DNA of 64,000 bases from Paramyrothecium sp. XJ0827. Lineage: Eukaryota > Ascomycota > Sordariomycetes > Hypocreales > Stachybotryaceae. Numbering within the stretch: position 1 is the first letter of the stretch; each line of letters opens with the position of its first letter. The notes beneath the pieces were generated by a model. It was not told the origin of the DNA, did no database searches, and saw nothing but the letters and a program-made list of their open reading frames with translations. Position numbers and translations under genes: made by a program. Location: assembly GCA_020881915.1 (NCBI GenBank), contig JAJFPB010000001.1:434001-498000 (forward strand), read 5' to 3'. Shown in pieces: positions 1-10,217 of this stretch.

Positions 1-2
1 AT

Positions 3-398
3 CGAGAGCTGGAAGGCAGGCTGGACCTCGTAGACTTCTTGCGTATGCGCCGTGCCAAGTTAGACGATCACATTCGACGTTTCCAGGTTGAAGGCGACGA
101 AGGTACAGCTTGGAGTGCACATGACGAAAGTTTCAGCGGGCTTGAAATCAAGGTGCGGACCTTTGTGGAGTACTCTGGCAGCGATTGGGTGGCGCGTGAT
201 CGCAGGCTAGGAGATTATGGCGACCCTCCTCAGGTCCTTCACCTTCCGGTTGAACTACGCCGGAACCCGGAGGAGTACCGTGTGCTCGATGACGATTGCG
301 GACGCTTTGGGCACGAAGACTCACCACGAATGGCAGAGTCTTCTATGCCAGCTGATTACGGGACGGAGGTGGGTTTCATATCCCAGAGACCGTCTTAA
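3..398 (+). CDS. Possible 3' end of a gene entering from the left edge
   Basis: A frame is open from the first bases of the window to a TGA at 396-398. It would give about 131 residues rich in charged amino acids. The in-frame ATG at 45 is not necessarily the start, because the frame stays open to the window edge. No domain is recognised. A shorter ORF in another frame overlaps it from 217, so the coding frame is not certain. It could be the last exon of a truncated hypothetical gene, or simply chance open sequence. Confidence 0.25.
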   Translation, partial: RELEGRLDLVDFLRMRRAKLDDHIRRFQVEGDEGTAWSAHDESFSGLEIKVRTFVEYSGSDWVARDRRLGDYGDPPQVLHLPVELRRNPEEYRVLDDDCGRFGHEDSPRMAESSMPADYGTEVGFISQRPS

Positions 399-1418
399 GG
401 CAAATATTTTATAGCCGATTGGGGTTTCAGATAGTAAGCTGGAGGGACTACAGGCACACCACCTACTCATCTTGAAGTAAAATGAGGATATCAATCCCAT
501 AGTTGCAACTTGAAGCTATCTTACTGGTCTGCATGAGCCAACACTTGCAGGGCATGGCAAGACGTCTCCTGTCAGGGATTGTTCAGAAGATGGCGGCAGC
601 AGCTAATGGCCTGATCATTCTAGAGCCAGTAGTATTGAAACTGATTAAATGTCATCCGAACCAGAGTCGTTGGTGTATAAGCACACAATTCACAAAGGCC
701 TGCTTGAGGAGGAAATCAGGATGCTGGTTCTGTCCGTTGACAAATCGGACTACCCTTAGAGTGGCTTCGTTCCACAGCTGACTGCGCTTTGCTTGAGCAC
801 ATCTAGTCGTACGAAATCAAAATGACTCTGGATAGCGGGATCACAATGAAATTGTATTTGCACTTTGAAGAAAGCCGCAGATAAGAGTATTTCCAACCGA
901 ACCAGTATTGGACTTGATGTTTGGACTGGATATTCATTTCACCACTAGTGTAGTATAGCGTATGAAACCCCTAGGGCCATATAAATATAGGGGGCTTAGA
1001 TATAATTCTATGTAGGGTGACTAGCTATTAATTTAAAATAAAAAAATCTCCAGTTGTCCCTAGGTAAACTAATTTGAGGTAATCTTTGCCTTTGTGTTTA
1101 GATCAATGTAATCTCCCTCTTATTCCTTGTTACCTTGACCCTTTAAGTAAGTATATCTCTTTGGGATATCTCTCATATTTACTTATTCTCTCTCTTTCTT
1201 TTCCTTTTGTTTCTCTGTTTCTTTCTTATTTTATTTCTCATCCTCTTTATTGGATATTGACAAAGTTCGTTCTATTGACAAAAACCACGCAAGGCAAAAG
1301 AATTGGGATTCCATCTGCCTCTTAAAGTCTAAAATAGCCGCTACACTCCCGTGAGTACTTTTGTCGCATCCAAAGACGATTGCAAATTCGAAATTGTTCA
1401 TTCCAGCATGTCATCTAC
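399..1418. other. Intergenic, AT-rich; possible HET relic
   Basis: No gene is convincing here. A 36-codon ATG frame at 649-759 reads like the first residues of a HET-domain protein (an 'EIR-hydrophobic' block after a tyrosine) and then stops at TAG. It may be a decayed fragment. From about 950 to 1300 the sequence is AT- and pyrimidine-rich with no coding signal. Confidence 0.4.
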
Positions 1419-2381
1419 TCAAGACAAAAGAATCTTCTTTGCAAAGTCCTGACCAACATTCCCTCCGCACAATACAATGATGCTTGTTTGGCCAGCCAGG
1501 TCCTTAGCCACCTTATTGAACCCGGCAAGTGCAAGGGCCGCAGAGCCTTCGACAACCATGTTTTCTTCGACTATCAAACTCTTAATGCAGGCGGCGATCT
1601 CTTCTTCACTGCATTCGATGACATGATCGATAACGGACATGGCTAGTGGTAGTGTGATGGTATCATCATCGATGCCACCCGCTACAGCCTCTGCAAGTGT
1701 GGGAAGATGTTCAGTCTCAACCACATGGCCTACAGCCATTGACGCGGCCAGAGCTTGAGAGTTAATAGCAGAGACGCCGTAGACCTTCGTTTTCGGGTTG
1801 AAAGCCTTTATCACTGATCCAATCCCGCTGATAAGGCCGCCGCCGCCCATGGAAACGAAGATGTTCTCGACTTGGTCGCACTGCTCCAGAATCTCGAGCG
1901 CAATGGTCCCTTGACCTGCGACAATATCTAGGTCGTTGTATGGAGATATATATGTGTAGGCTCCCGAGGCGGCAAGCTGTTGCGCGTGCTTCTCGGACAG
2001 TCCAGCGTCTGCGCCGTGAAGGATCACTTCCGCATTGTATGCCTTAATCTTGTCCAGTTTTGCGGGAACAACGGTCTCGGGTAGAACAATGGTCATTTTC
2101 TTTGAGAGAAGAGAGGCTGCACGGGCCGCACCAACGCCGTGGTTGCCAGACGAGGCTGTGATGAGTCGCTCTTGCGCCGAGCCAGCCGTCATCTTAGACG
2201 TGGCGCCACGAATCTTGAAGGATCCCGTCAATTGGAAGTTTTCGGCCTTGAAAAATACCTTGACACTGTGGCTCTGTCCCGCGGTCCGCGCTGGAAGGAG
2301 AGGTGTCTCGTAGATGTGAGCCCGGATCCGTTTCCTTACTGCGAATGCGCTGGCAGCGACCTCTTGGTATGTAATGCTCAT
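1419..2381 (-). CDS. Fold-type II PLP enzyme: serine/threonine dehydratase or serine racemase-like
   Basis: A single-exon gene of 320 residues. The start is the ATG at 2381; the frame is open further upstream, but that part has no similarity to the family. The PLP lysine is Lys56 in an S-F-K-I-R-G motif. The S-S-G-N-H-G loop that binds the substrate carboxylate is at residues 77-82. The tetraglycine loop that holds the PLP phosphate is at 179-182. The length of about 320 residues and the absence of a C-terminal ACT domain match serine racemase, threo-3-hydroxyaspartate ammonia-lyase and catabolic L-threonine ammonia-lyase rather than biosynthetic threonine deaminase. The reaction is expected to be PLP-dependent alpha,beta-elimination of ammonia, or racemisation, of a beta-hydroxy amino acid in the cytosol. 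Substrate choice among these cannot be settled from sequence. Its downstream end faces the unassigned left edge. Confidence 0.88.
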   Translation of the reverse strand: MSITYQEVAASAFAVRKRIRAHIYETPLLPARTAGQSHSVKVFFKAENFQLTGSFKIRGATSKMTAGSAQERLITASSGNHGVGAARAASLLSKKMTIVLPETVVPAKLDKIKAYNAEVILHGADAGLSEKHAQQLAASGAYTYISPYNDLDIVAGQGTIALEILEQCDQVENIFVSMGGGGLISGIGSVIKAFNPKTKVYGVSAINSQALAASMAVGHVVETEHLPTLAEAVAGGIDDDTITLPLAMSVIDHVIECSEEEIAACIKSLIVEENMVVEGSAALALAGFNKVAKDLAGQTSIIVLCGGNVGQDFAKKILLS

Positions 2382-3263
2382 GAGGATGGTAATTGAATGA
2401 CGAAAGGATACTAGAAACAGGAATTCGGTCCATCGACAATAATGAACACGCAGGTCAGTTTGTATTGGGAAAAAGATGATTTCTTTGATCATTTATCCGT
2501 TTCCCAGGGCAATCAGCTGAGTCACGAGCAGAGGTAGTGTTGAAATGCCTCGCGTCGCTGATTGGCCCCAACGCCAAAGTTGCCTAATTCGGATTGGTGA
2601 AGGCTTCGGTTCCGCTGGTTTCCTTGAGCCTGTGCAGCACGGCCCTGCCTCGTCAGTACTCACCTCAAGAGATGAAGAAGCCAAAGGGGAGTAATCTCTG
2701 AGCTCCTTAAGCGGCTGACACTATTTGAGGTCTGAAACAATAGTGATTATCTGGTAACTTATCATGCTCGGCAACATGGTGTTTTGCCGACCGCAGGAAA
2801 GACTGATCAAGTCCGCCACGGATATTGAAGCGTCGTAGCGAAGGAACAGAGATGAGATAGATAAAGAAATCGAACAGTATGTTTGATTGATGCACCAAGT
2901 AAGTCATGCTATTAACATGCTTGGAGCAAATATTCAACAACAGGATGAAGTAAAAGCAGTCTAGGGTAGTGGGACCAGTTCGTGAGACGGGTTGTGGTGG
3001 ACGATTTTATCGATAGGCGCCAAAACTCAGCTCAGCAGCAGGGGTTTGTCAAGTCCCAAACCAGACACGGGATAAGACGGAAGTGAGGAGTCCCCCACTG
3101 TCGCACATTTCGCGATTTCTCTTCCAGATCTTCTGCTGAACAAGCACTAGATAAGGAATGCGCGAACAGCCTGACGTGTTGATCACATCAACGAAGCACT
3201 CCCCTCCATCACGGTCACCTGCCGAACTCATACCGAACCGATCATTTAAGAGACTCGCAGGGA
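2382..3263. other. Intergenic region between divergent genes
   Basis: About 880 bp separate the dehydratase start from the HET-protein start. Only short ORFs without family features occur. It should contain both promoters. No clear TATA element was identified. Confidence 0.5.
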
Positions 3264-5654
3264 ATGGCGCAACATACTCCTGCGGAAAGGCTACTCTGCA
3301 TCAATTGCCGCAGAGTTGGCCACAAGCTTTCGCAGTGTCCAGACAGCTTCCAGGGCGACGAGTATGCTTGGTTCTTCTCGCCAGCGAGGAGAGATTTCAG
3401 GCCCGACCTGACTGCAGGATCACCTTGCGACAGGTGCATTTCTCTCGATCTCGCAGCATTACTCGCAGCGGATGATTGCGGAAAAGCTTTTTGGAGATTC
3501 AAGTCCTCAACCCCAGAAGTTCGGATAAAAGATCAATCTCAATGGCGCCAGCTCGGGCCGGTAGACTCTCTTGTTCTAGATGATGCTTGTCCCGTATGCT
3601 GCTGCTTGTACTCCTGCTCACCATCTCCTATGAACACCGAACAGGAACTGTGGGTATTTGCATTTCAAACCATAAGCCGGCTAGGCGCTTATTTTGGAGA
3701 GAATGCCGTTAATCCTGTTCCCGAGGGACAGAAACAGTATGCAAGGTATCTGACTTTGGTAATGTGGCCACCCAGAAACCTAGATGAAGTGGATGAGATG
3801 GTGCAGAGAGGCGATGGTTTGTGTCTTGTGGAAGAGGAGAGAGAGACAGACTCGCACGTCCCGGTTGATGCAGACGTGCAATCTGAAGCGGTCGCTCTTG
3901 GTGGAAGAACTTTGTCCTCTCCCTCATACTCACTCTCAACCCTTGAACGTTGGATGAGTCGCTGCTCTCGGTTGCACCCTTCAACTTGTCAACCAGTCTG
4001 GACGGCTGATCTTTCACACATCTACCTGCTCGATGTCCGCTCACGATGTGTCATCCGTCATCCAGGCTCAGCCTGTGACTATCTTGCGCTGTCCTATGTG
4101 TGGGGCGTCACTCAACAACCAAGGCATGAAATCGATACACCCCTTTCTTTCCTTCCTCAAACAATCGAAGACGCGATAACCGTGACCCTCGCGCTCGGGA
4201 AGCAATATCTTTGGGTTGACTCTATCTGCATCGACCAGTCCTCTCCCGTACAGAAAGCCAAGCAAATATCACTCATGTGCGACATCTACCGCGGAGCATA
4301 CTGCACCTTGGTCGCTATCTCCTCAAAATCAGCAGCCGATGGTCTTCCGCGGGTTAATGCCGCCATTCCAACATTTTCGCAATTGTCATGCTCTATTCCC
4401 CTTGGAAGCACAGGCAGACATGCAAAGCTTGCCACAATAGGCTTGACGCTGAGCCAAACGATCTGGGTGTCTAAGTGGGGTACACGGGCGTGGACGTTCC
4501 AAGAAGCACTCTTGAGCCCAAGAAACATTTACTTCACCGATCACCAGGTGATTTTCGAATGTAACGCCATGACATGCTGCGAGGCCCTAGATGAAACAAA
4601 CTCCCACGGTCACAATCTCCTCTGGGACGATGCCTTCATTGCAAACGAAAAGCCTGAGAAAACTTATGGAGTGGGTGTGCTGAGAAACCCCTTCGTTGGC
4701 GAATCTCGCCGAAAGGAGAGAATGAGAGAGTGGAGTAACCTTTTGGTGCTCTACATGTACAGAGACATGACTGATTCGAACGACTCATTGAACGCCTTTG
4801 ACGGCGTTCTGAAAGCTTTGCAGGGAGAGCTGTATCCCCACGGCTTCCATTGGGGAATTCCAAAGGAGCAGTTTAATCTTGGATTGTTGTGGTTGAGCCG
4901 ATATGGGATCCATAGAAGAGAAGGGTTCCCTAGTTGGAGCTGGTGTGGATGGGAGGGGCGGCTTTGGGGTCCTGGAACTTTGGGATTTGCTGACGGTGTG
5001 AAAAAGGAAGACGAGGCTATCCAGCCTTGTGTGAAGGTAGTGACTGGCCTCAACGGAGAGCTCGTTACACTTTTTGACAATTCAGCCACTTCAGAAAAGC
5101 AAGAGAAGCAGTCTGCAGGAGTAGAGGGCTTACTATCCCTTCTAACTCTTGAGCCCGAGTCGGAAATGCAGTCCAGAGAACTTCTTAGTTTGCTCTCTGG
5201 CCAATACCCAGGCCTCCTCTGTATCACGAGTCCAGCTTTGACACTGAAGGGCGCGCCTGTCAAAAACACGAGCTCCTCAAGCGAAGATCGCTGGATGCAG
5301 TTCAGAGTTCGCGAGGCCACTATCCATGTCTCCTTCACGAATTGCGGGGAAGACTTGGATGGGTATGTTGGGGAAGAAGTGGTAGATTGGTTAGTGCTTG
5401 CCCGAGAAAACGTGCCTAGTGATCATGGGGGATGGTGTCTTTTGCATTTGTTAGGAGTGAAACCCGATGGGCATAGACTTGGCCAAGGAGAGAAGTCGAC
5501 TTCAGAGACTGAAGGCGGTAGTGGATGGTCGATGAGAGCCCAAGAAGCTCAGGTCATGACGCGGGTCGGGTCTATCAGGATGTGGATTCAACGGGAAGAG
5601 CAGGATGTATTAACGGATTTGGGGCTGCGCGTAACAACTACTCTGCTGGCTTGA
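3264..5654 (+). CDS. HET-domain protein with N-terminal CCHC zinc knuckle
   Basis: An intronless gene of 796 residues, starting at the ATG at 3264. The heterokaryon-incompatibility (HET) domain is recognisable from the block L-A-L-S-Y-V-W-G near residue 272 and W-V-D-S-I-C-I-D near 316-323, followed by the usual 'M-C-D-I-Y-R-G-A' segment. HET proteins trigger programmed cell death during non-self recognition in filamentous ascomycetes; that role is family knowledge. Unusually, residues 12-25 form a perfect C-x2-C-x4-H-x4-C zinc knuckle, and a second cysteine-rich stretch (C-x-C-C-C) lies near residue 112. Knuckles of this form bind nucleic acid in Gag and transposase proteins. The C-terminal 300 residues contain a conserved W-S-W-C-G-W block often seen after HET domains. 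A large antisense ORF at 4751-5338 is treated as a shadow. Confidence 0.9.
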   Translation: MAQHTPAERLLCINCRRVGHKLSQCPDSFQGDEYAWFFSPARRDFRPDLTAGSPCDRCISLDLAALLAADDCGKAFWRFKSSTPEVRIKDQSQWRQLGPVDSLVLDDACPVCCCLYSCSPSPMNTEQELWVFAFQTISRLGAYFGENAVNPVPEGQKQYARYLTLVMWPPRNLDEVDEMVQRGDGLCLVEEERETDSHVPVDADVQSEAVALGGRTLSSPSYSLSTLERWMSRCSRLHPSTCQPVWTADLSHIYLLDVRSRCVIRHPGSACDYLALSYVWGVTQQPRHEIDTPLSFLPQTIEDAITVTLALGKQYLWVDSICIDQSSPVQKAKQISLMCDIYRGAYCTLVAISSKSAADGLPRVNAAIPTFSQLSCSIPLGSTGRHAKLATIGLTLSQTIWVSKWGTRAWTFQEALLSPRNIYFTDHQVIFECNAMTCCEALDETNSHGHNLLWDDAFIANEKPEKTYGVGVLRNPFVGESRRKERMREWSNLLVLYMYRDMTDSNDSLNAFDGVLKALQGELYPHGFHWGIPKEQFNLGLLWLSRYGIHRREGFPSWSWCGWEGRLWGPGTLGFADGVKKEDEAIQPCVKVVTGLNGELVTLFDNSATSEKQEKQSAGVEGLLSLLTLEPESEMQSRELLSLLSGQYPGLLCITSPALTLKGAPVKNTSSSSEDRWMQFRVREATIHVSFTNCGEDLDGYVGEEVVDWLVLARENVPSDHGGWCLLHLLGVKPDGHRLGQGEKSTSETEGGSGWSMRAQEAQVMTRVGSIRMWIQREEQDVLTDLGLRVTTTLLA

Positions 5655-6402
5655 GTCAGAAATATTTTGGTAGTGAAGTCTTGTTTAGCTCAGAATAGCT
5701 CAACTCTCTGGTCCTATTATATGCGCCATTTCACCGTAAATCCAGAGAGTATTGACCAAATCACCTGAAGCGGGTTTAGTCAATTATGGTACAGAACACA
5801 AGCAAACCGATGAACATGAGCTCAGATGTATGTAAATAAGGAAGATTGTCAAGTAAAATCTTAACTAAATCTTCTTACATTCTCGAACAATAGCTTTCGA
5901 ATCTTGCGCAGTACAAGGAAGAGCTCGTAATGCCGTGCTTTATCTACTTGGGAGAAGTCGCCCTGTTCGTTTCCTCTACTGTCTGGACCATGGAAATGGC
6001 ATCCGTCCTCTTTTCCATGTCGGCGCCAATGGCTGCACTAGCATTCCTAAAGCCTTCATCTCCATCGAAAATCATGGCAATTTCCTCGAAGGTCAAGCCA
6101 CACGTCTCCACATAGGTAAAGTAAATAATGACAACGAAAAGCGCGTTAAACACACATTGTACAATATAATACCGCCAGCCAATATTCTCCAGAGCCACTG
6201 GATTCAGGTAGCTGGCGACGAATGCGGATGCATTAACACAAAACATAGTAAAGGCAAAGAAGACGCCACGCTGCTTGGTAGTGACGACCTCGAGAGGGTA
6301 GGTGACGACTAGCGGGATCCAGCAGCAGGCAGTGAACATGCTGAAAATAAAGATGACGACAATGACACCAATGCCGTAGCTCTCCTTGGGGGTTTTGAGA
6401 TA

Positions 6403-6447
6403 ACGTAATGCACCCACTTTCCGGCCACCCCCCCATTCCGGCCACCT
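6403..6447 (+). repeat. Left terminal inverted repeat of element 1 (45 bp)
   Basis: Perfect inverse match to 8202-8246. It contains an 11-bp direct repeat (TTCCGGCCACC) at 6419-6429 and 6436-6446, spaced 17 bp start to start. This is probably a pair of binding sites for the transposase helix-turn-helix domains. Confidence 0.95.
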
Positions 6448-6611
6448 CAATGTGAATGCGACCACAACTTCAATACCACATTAATATCGCTAAAAAAATC
6501 AGAAAATTATATTGTTGGTGTTGTTGGAAGCGTGAGTTGCTATTCTATACAAAGATATTTAAATCCAATCTTCTTGATGTGGATTGCGGTTACTTTGGGT
6601 TGCAGAAGGTC

Positions 6612-8102
6612 CTACCACTTTTTTCGAGCAGTAATAACATTATTAATATTTGCAAAACGCCTGTTTAGATCCTTATTGATCTTTTTTCTCTTCCTGGGCC
6701 GGAGGCCCTTATTCTCAAGCTCAAGACTCTGTAATTTTAATTCTACTATTGCTATTCTAGTAAAATATAAATCTATTATCTTACAGAGAAGACGCCAGAA
6801 TTGCCGTTGACCCGGACCATTAGAAAATATTTCCCTATTATTCTTAATATATCCAATGATATTAGAACTGCATTTTGGAGTGTTGAAGGCATTATTAAGT
6901 GTTCTTTTCGGTTTCTCGGGTATCTTGGGTGTCTTAGGGAGGTTAGGGGCCGGCTTTAGCAACAGCGGGCTCATCAGTGGTTTTGTAATATAAATAGGGA
7001 ACAATCTAGATATCCGCTAGCTAGAACATATTGTCTACTTAATAAAAGCTACTTTTCTAGCCTTATTATAGCAAGAGAGGAAGCATAGCTTGCCCAGGGG
7101 CGAGGAATCTATATAATGGATGAGCTTAGTGAGTTCCTTTTGATATATATACTTGAGGGGATAAAAAACCAAGATATTGAAAGGCTAGAGGACATGAGAG
7201 GCGTGGGGAGGTAAAAACAGTAAATGGATATTATTCTTGAAGCATTCGTAAAGGAAATCGTCAGTCGTGTGGCTTCCGTGGCCGTCGATAATAAGTAGGC
7301 GTTTCTGCGGCGGCGATGGCCTTATCTGGGGGATAAAGATCTCTTGGAGCCACCGTAGGGCTATGGAATCGGTTGTCCAGCCTTTCTCGGTTGCTGTGAA
7401 GTTCTAGGACTTTAGAAAACTTGAATCGACGGGGAACCATTGCTGCTGAACGCTTTTTCCTTTAAAGATGACTAGGGGATCAAGGATACGTCCGTTAGCA
7501 GATATATATTCAAGAATTGAAGTCTATTTAGTTGAATCTGATGATACAATAAGGGCCTGACGTTTTTCCCTATACCCAAGAACAAGGCCATTAAAACCGA
7601 GACCTGCAAGGATGCCTGTCTCATCTATATTGTACTGATGCATTAAGGGGATCTTCTTGATCGCCGGGAGCTTGAGAAATTCGAAGAATGCCTTGATGTT
7701 TTCAGTAGAAGCCCCATTAATCCGCTATCTGATGATGGGCTTGCCTCTTATGAACTTAATCTCTGGATTATGCCTTAAAAAACCATTAATCTAATATATT
7801 CTAAGTAGCTATTGGTTGCCTGATGTATTAAGAATACGTTAGACAAGCTCTCTTGTCTGCTGGTGCGTTAGAGGAATACCTAGGGCATCTTAGATTAGTA
7901 TCTAATCCCTAATTGCCCTTTCCTGAGCCTAGCTGAGGCGTTGTTGTATCTCTGCGGCAGCTTTGTGGTTATCTATGCCCTTGAGCCAATCCTGTAGTGT
8001 TTAACGCAGCACCCCCCAGCGTTAAGATGCAACGCGCTGCAACACGCCCGAATGGATGTCTTCCAGTGCATTTGAGATGTCGTTTTCGGTGTATTTGGGT
8101 AT
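6612..8102 (-). pseudogene. Decayed pogo/Fot1 transposase of element 1
   Basis: Read on the minus strand from 8102, one uninterrupted frame of 497 codons covers a whole pogo-family transposase. Seen in order are an N-terminal CENP-B/HTH-like region, an N-I-D-E-T-G-I block (first catalytic Asp), a long central region with 'V-I-F-K-G-K', an I-I-D-G-H-G-S-H block near 7280 (second Asp), and a 'P-P-H-A-S-H-V-L' block. The start codon is ATA instead of ATG and about 14 in-frame stops interrupt it. Several stops replace expected Gln or Trp codons. No frameshift is needed anywhere. Substitution-only decay biased to TA is the signature expected from repeat-induced point mutation. It cannot make an active enzyme. 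Confidence 0.88.
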
Positions 8103-8201
8103 GCTAATTCCAAAAATCTACTTTATTTTTCAGGAACTTTAAAATTGCACGAGAAAACGCGGGTTGAAGCACTTACATTAGGGTGGTGTTGTGGTAATTG
8201 A

Positions 8202-8246
8202 AGGTGGCCGGAATGGGGGGGTGGCCGGAAAGTGGGTGCATTACGT
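8202..8246 (-). repeat. Right terminal inverted repeat of element 1 (45 bp)
   Basis: Inverse copy of 6403-6447, including the run of seven G/C bases and both 11-bp internal direct repeats. The match ends just inside, where one side has an extra T. Confidence 0.95.
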
Positions 8247-9552
8247 TAAGTTGCGGTTAATGCAGTCCAGACGATGAAGGAGAGTGTCATTCCCAACGTT
8301 GATGACAGGAAGATGGTGCGTCGGCCTATACGAGGGATAATAAAGGCTGCCGAAAGTGCGACTAACCACTGCATAATGTTGACGAGTCCATTAAGCAATG
8401 TCTTTTCCTTGGAGGTTGTCATGCCGATCTGGTCAAGGATCAAAGGTAGATAGGACGAGACGAAGTTGCTACCCAAGCATTGAGAGCCGACCGCGGTGCA
8501 AAAGCTGAGCCAGAGGCGATGGCGGTTGCCTTTGTTCCCCAGCATGGTGTGTAGGCCCTCTTTGTTGAAGCGAATCATGGTCTTATCGGCCTCCAGACCT
8601 GCAAGCATCTCCTGAAGCTCTACTTTGACGACTTCATTCTCCTCTCCGTTACCATGGTACTTGACAAGAATATTTTTTGCTTCCTCCAGTCGACCTTTCG
8701 AAATGAGCCATCTGGGGCTTTCCGGGCAGAACCAGATGGTGGCCACCTGATAGACCGGAAGTATAAGCTGCAGGATGCAGGGGAGCTTCCAAGCCCACTG
8801 AGAGTCCATGCTGTATGTGGCAAACGTTATCCAAGAGCCTATGATAAGGCCAATGAAGATGCACGTATTGTAAATGGAGGTAAGGGCCTCGCGTTGCTTC
8901 GGGTGTGCCAGCTCCGTGACAAGAACAGGCGCGGAGAGCTGTTGGAGGTTGCTGCCGAAGCCCAGGACGAGCTTCGCACCCGAGAACATGTTGAAACTTG
9001 TTGCAAAGGTTTCCATGAGAACCATGCCGATTACCAGAAGCCCACCAATGAAGCAAAGTGCTCGGCGGCCGAGACGGTCGCCCAAAGGGCCACCGACTAG
9101 ACAGGCGACGAGGCCTCCCACCGACATGGAGGCGCCGTAGAAGCCCAGTGTAGACCCGGACGGGTTCCCGAACGTATCCATGAACACGGCAACGGACTGT
9201 AGGCCGTTGGTCATACTCAGGTCGAAGCCCCACGCCGCTGAAGTCACGAGGGGGGATATGAGGAGCAAGTACAGCTTGATCAAGCTGGGGACCTTGTACC
9301 ATGGAGGCGTGTCCCGGAGGAGGTCGCTGCCCATCCTGTCCACGTCTGTCTCCGTCATGATGAGGCCGAGCTCGTTGTTCTGGGGAATGATGGATTCAGT
9401 TGGTAGGTCAATCTCTCAATATCTCGATAGCGAGCTCGAGATATGGGAAGCAGACGACAATAAGGAAAAGAAACTGGCTGCGAAAGACGGGTGATGGAGT
9501 AGGTGACAGGCTGAGTCACAGGAATCGATGATGATAGGAGATGCTCGAGAGG

Positions 9553-9559
9553 TTATATA
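9553..9559 (-). promoter_or_regulatory. TATA-like box for MFS-1
   Basis: TATATAA on the minus strand, about 195 bp upstream of the MFS-1 ATG at 9358. Position and sequence fit a fungal TATA element. Confidence 0.4.
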
Positions 9560-10204
9560 GAAAAATTTCCTCTTCTTTCATCAACACGGCGGCATGCTAA
9601 GCACTTCTGAGCAAAGTGTCGGAGGGCACCACTCTCTACCTCCTAACAACCGACGCCACTCTTGACCGGAGCAAGGGGTGTCCCATGGGGTCATTGTTTG
9701 GGGAGAACGCACGCGGAGTAGATGGACAAAGCTGGGGACATGGGGGATGTGGAGAAGTGAGTCTAGAAGACAGGCCAGCCAGTCAATTTTCTTCCCAAGG
9801 CCTCTGTGCGTGCGATTCATCGGTGTCCCGCTAGCTCTTCGGCCCTCCCCCGATGACACTAACATGCATTGCCGGCTGGACTGGTGGGTTCTAGTTTGTC
9901 TCATAGCCCCATTCCCCGTGGTAGTTAGCGTTACGCTGGAGATTGTTAGCCGAGACATCTCATTCGTCCAAAGCCTCAATTTTAATCAAGCAGCCCCGTC
10001 AGACTCGTGACATCGGCCCTCCCCCGACAGTCATCTTGAGCAATCTGTGCACGGGCCGCAAAGCACTCGACAATTCAAGGAACTGCACTCGCAGCCTGCA
10101 CGACCCGTCCGTCTGACCAGGGAGTAGTCAAGGATATCATTTTAATCCGGTTCTATTGAACAGTTCCATAAGTCAAACCCATAACACTTTCTCTAAACCT
10201 GGGT

Positions 10205-10217
10205 CCCGACGGTCGGG
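10205..10217. promoter_or_regulatory. Candidate Zn2Cys6 binding site, everted CCG/CGG
   Basis: CCCGAC-G-GTCGGG is an inverted repeat with 6-bp arms and a 1-bp spacer in the MFS-1/TF1 intergenic region. Zn2Cys6 proteins commonly bind paired CGG triplets, including everted ones. Whether TF1 or TF2 uses it is inference. Confidence 0.3.

Larger units (their letters stand above)
6403..8246 (-). mobile_element. Fot1/pogo-type DNA transposon, RIP-decayed, 1,844 bp
   Basis: The element begins ACGTAATG and ends CATTACGT. A TA duplication lies on each side (6401-6402 and 8247-8248), the hallmark of the Tc1/mariner-pogo superfamily. Its terminal inverted repeats match perfectly over 45 bp. The interior is AT-rich and encodes a decayed transposase on the minus strand. 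It sits inside the coding sequence of an MFS transporter, whose two halves join in frame when the element is removed. The perfect, GC-rich ends contrast with the decayed interior. That suggests it moved in trans as a non-autonomous copy, or that repeat-induced mutation spared the ends. Confidence 0.93.
5944..9358 (-). pseudogene. MFS sugar transporter split by a Fot1/pogo insertion (MFS-1)
   Basis: The N-terminal part is 9358-8247 and the C-terminal part is 6400-5944. Removing the element and one TA target copy joins the halves in frame, giving about 522 residues, the usual length for fungal sugar/H+ symporters of the major facilitator superfamily. The N-terminal part shows the family signatures: 'G-R-R' after TM2, 'P-E-S-P-R-W' after TM6, and 'R-I-G-R-R' in the second half. 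The C-terminal part holds the last membrane spans and ends with an 'E-T-C-G-L-T-F-E-E-I' block close to the usual PETKG-type end. No other lesion is seen in the host frame, so the insertion looks younger than the decay of the element itself. As it stands the ORF stops a few bases before the insertion, after about 370 residues, with the last spans missing. The lactose/hexose permease type is likely; the substrate is unknown. It starts divergently from the TF1 gene. Confidence 0.9.

Noticed and set aside
1086..1325. 79-codon ORF with hydrophobic composition
   Set aside because: Falls in pyrimidine-rich, AT-rich DNA; the composition alone explains the Leu/Ser/Phe-rich translation.
4751..5338. 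195-codon ORF on the minus strand inside the HET gene
   Set aside because: Antisense to a frame with clear HET motifs; no family features of its own.
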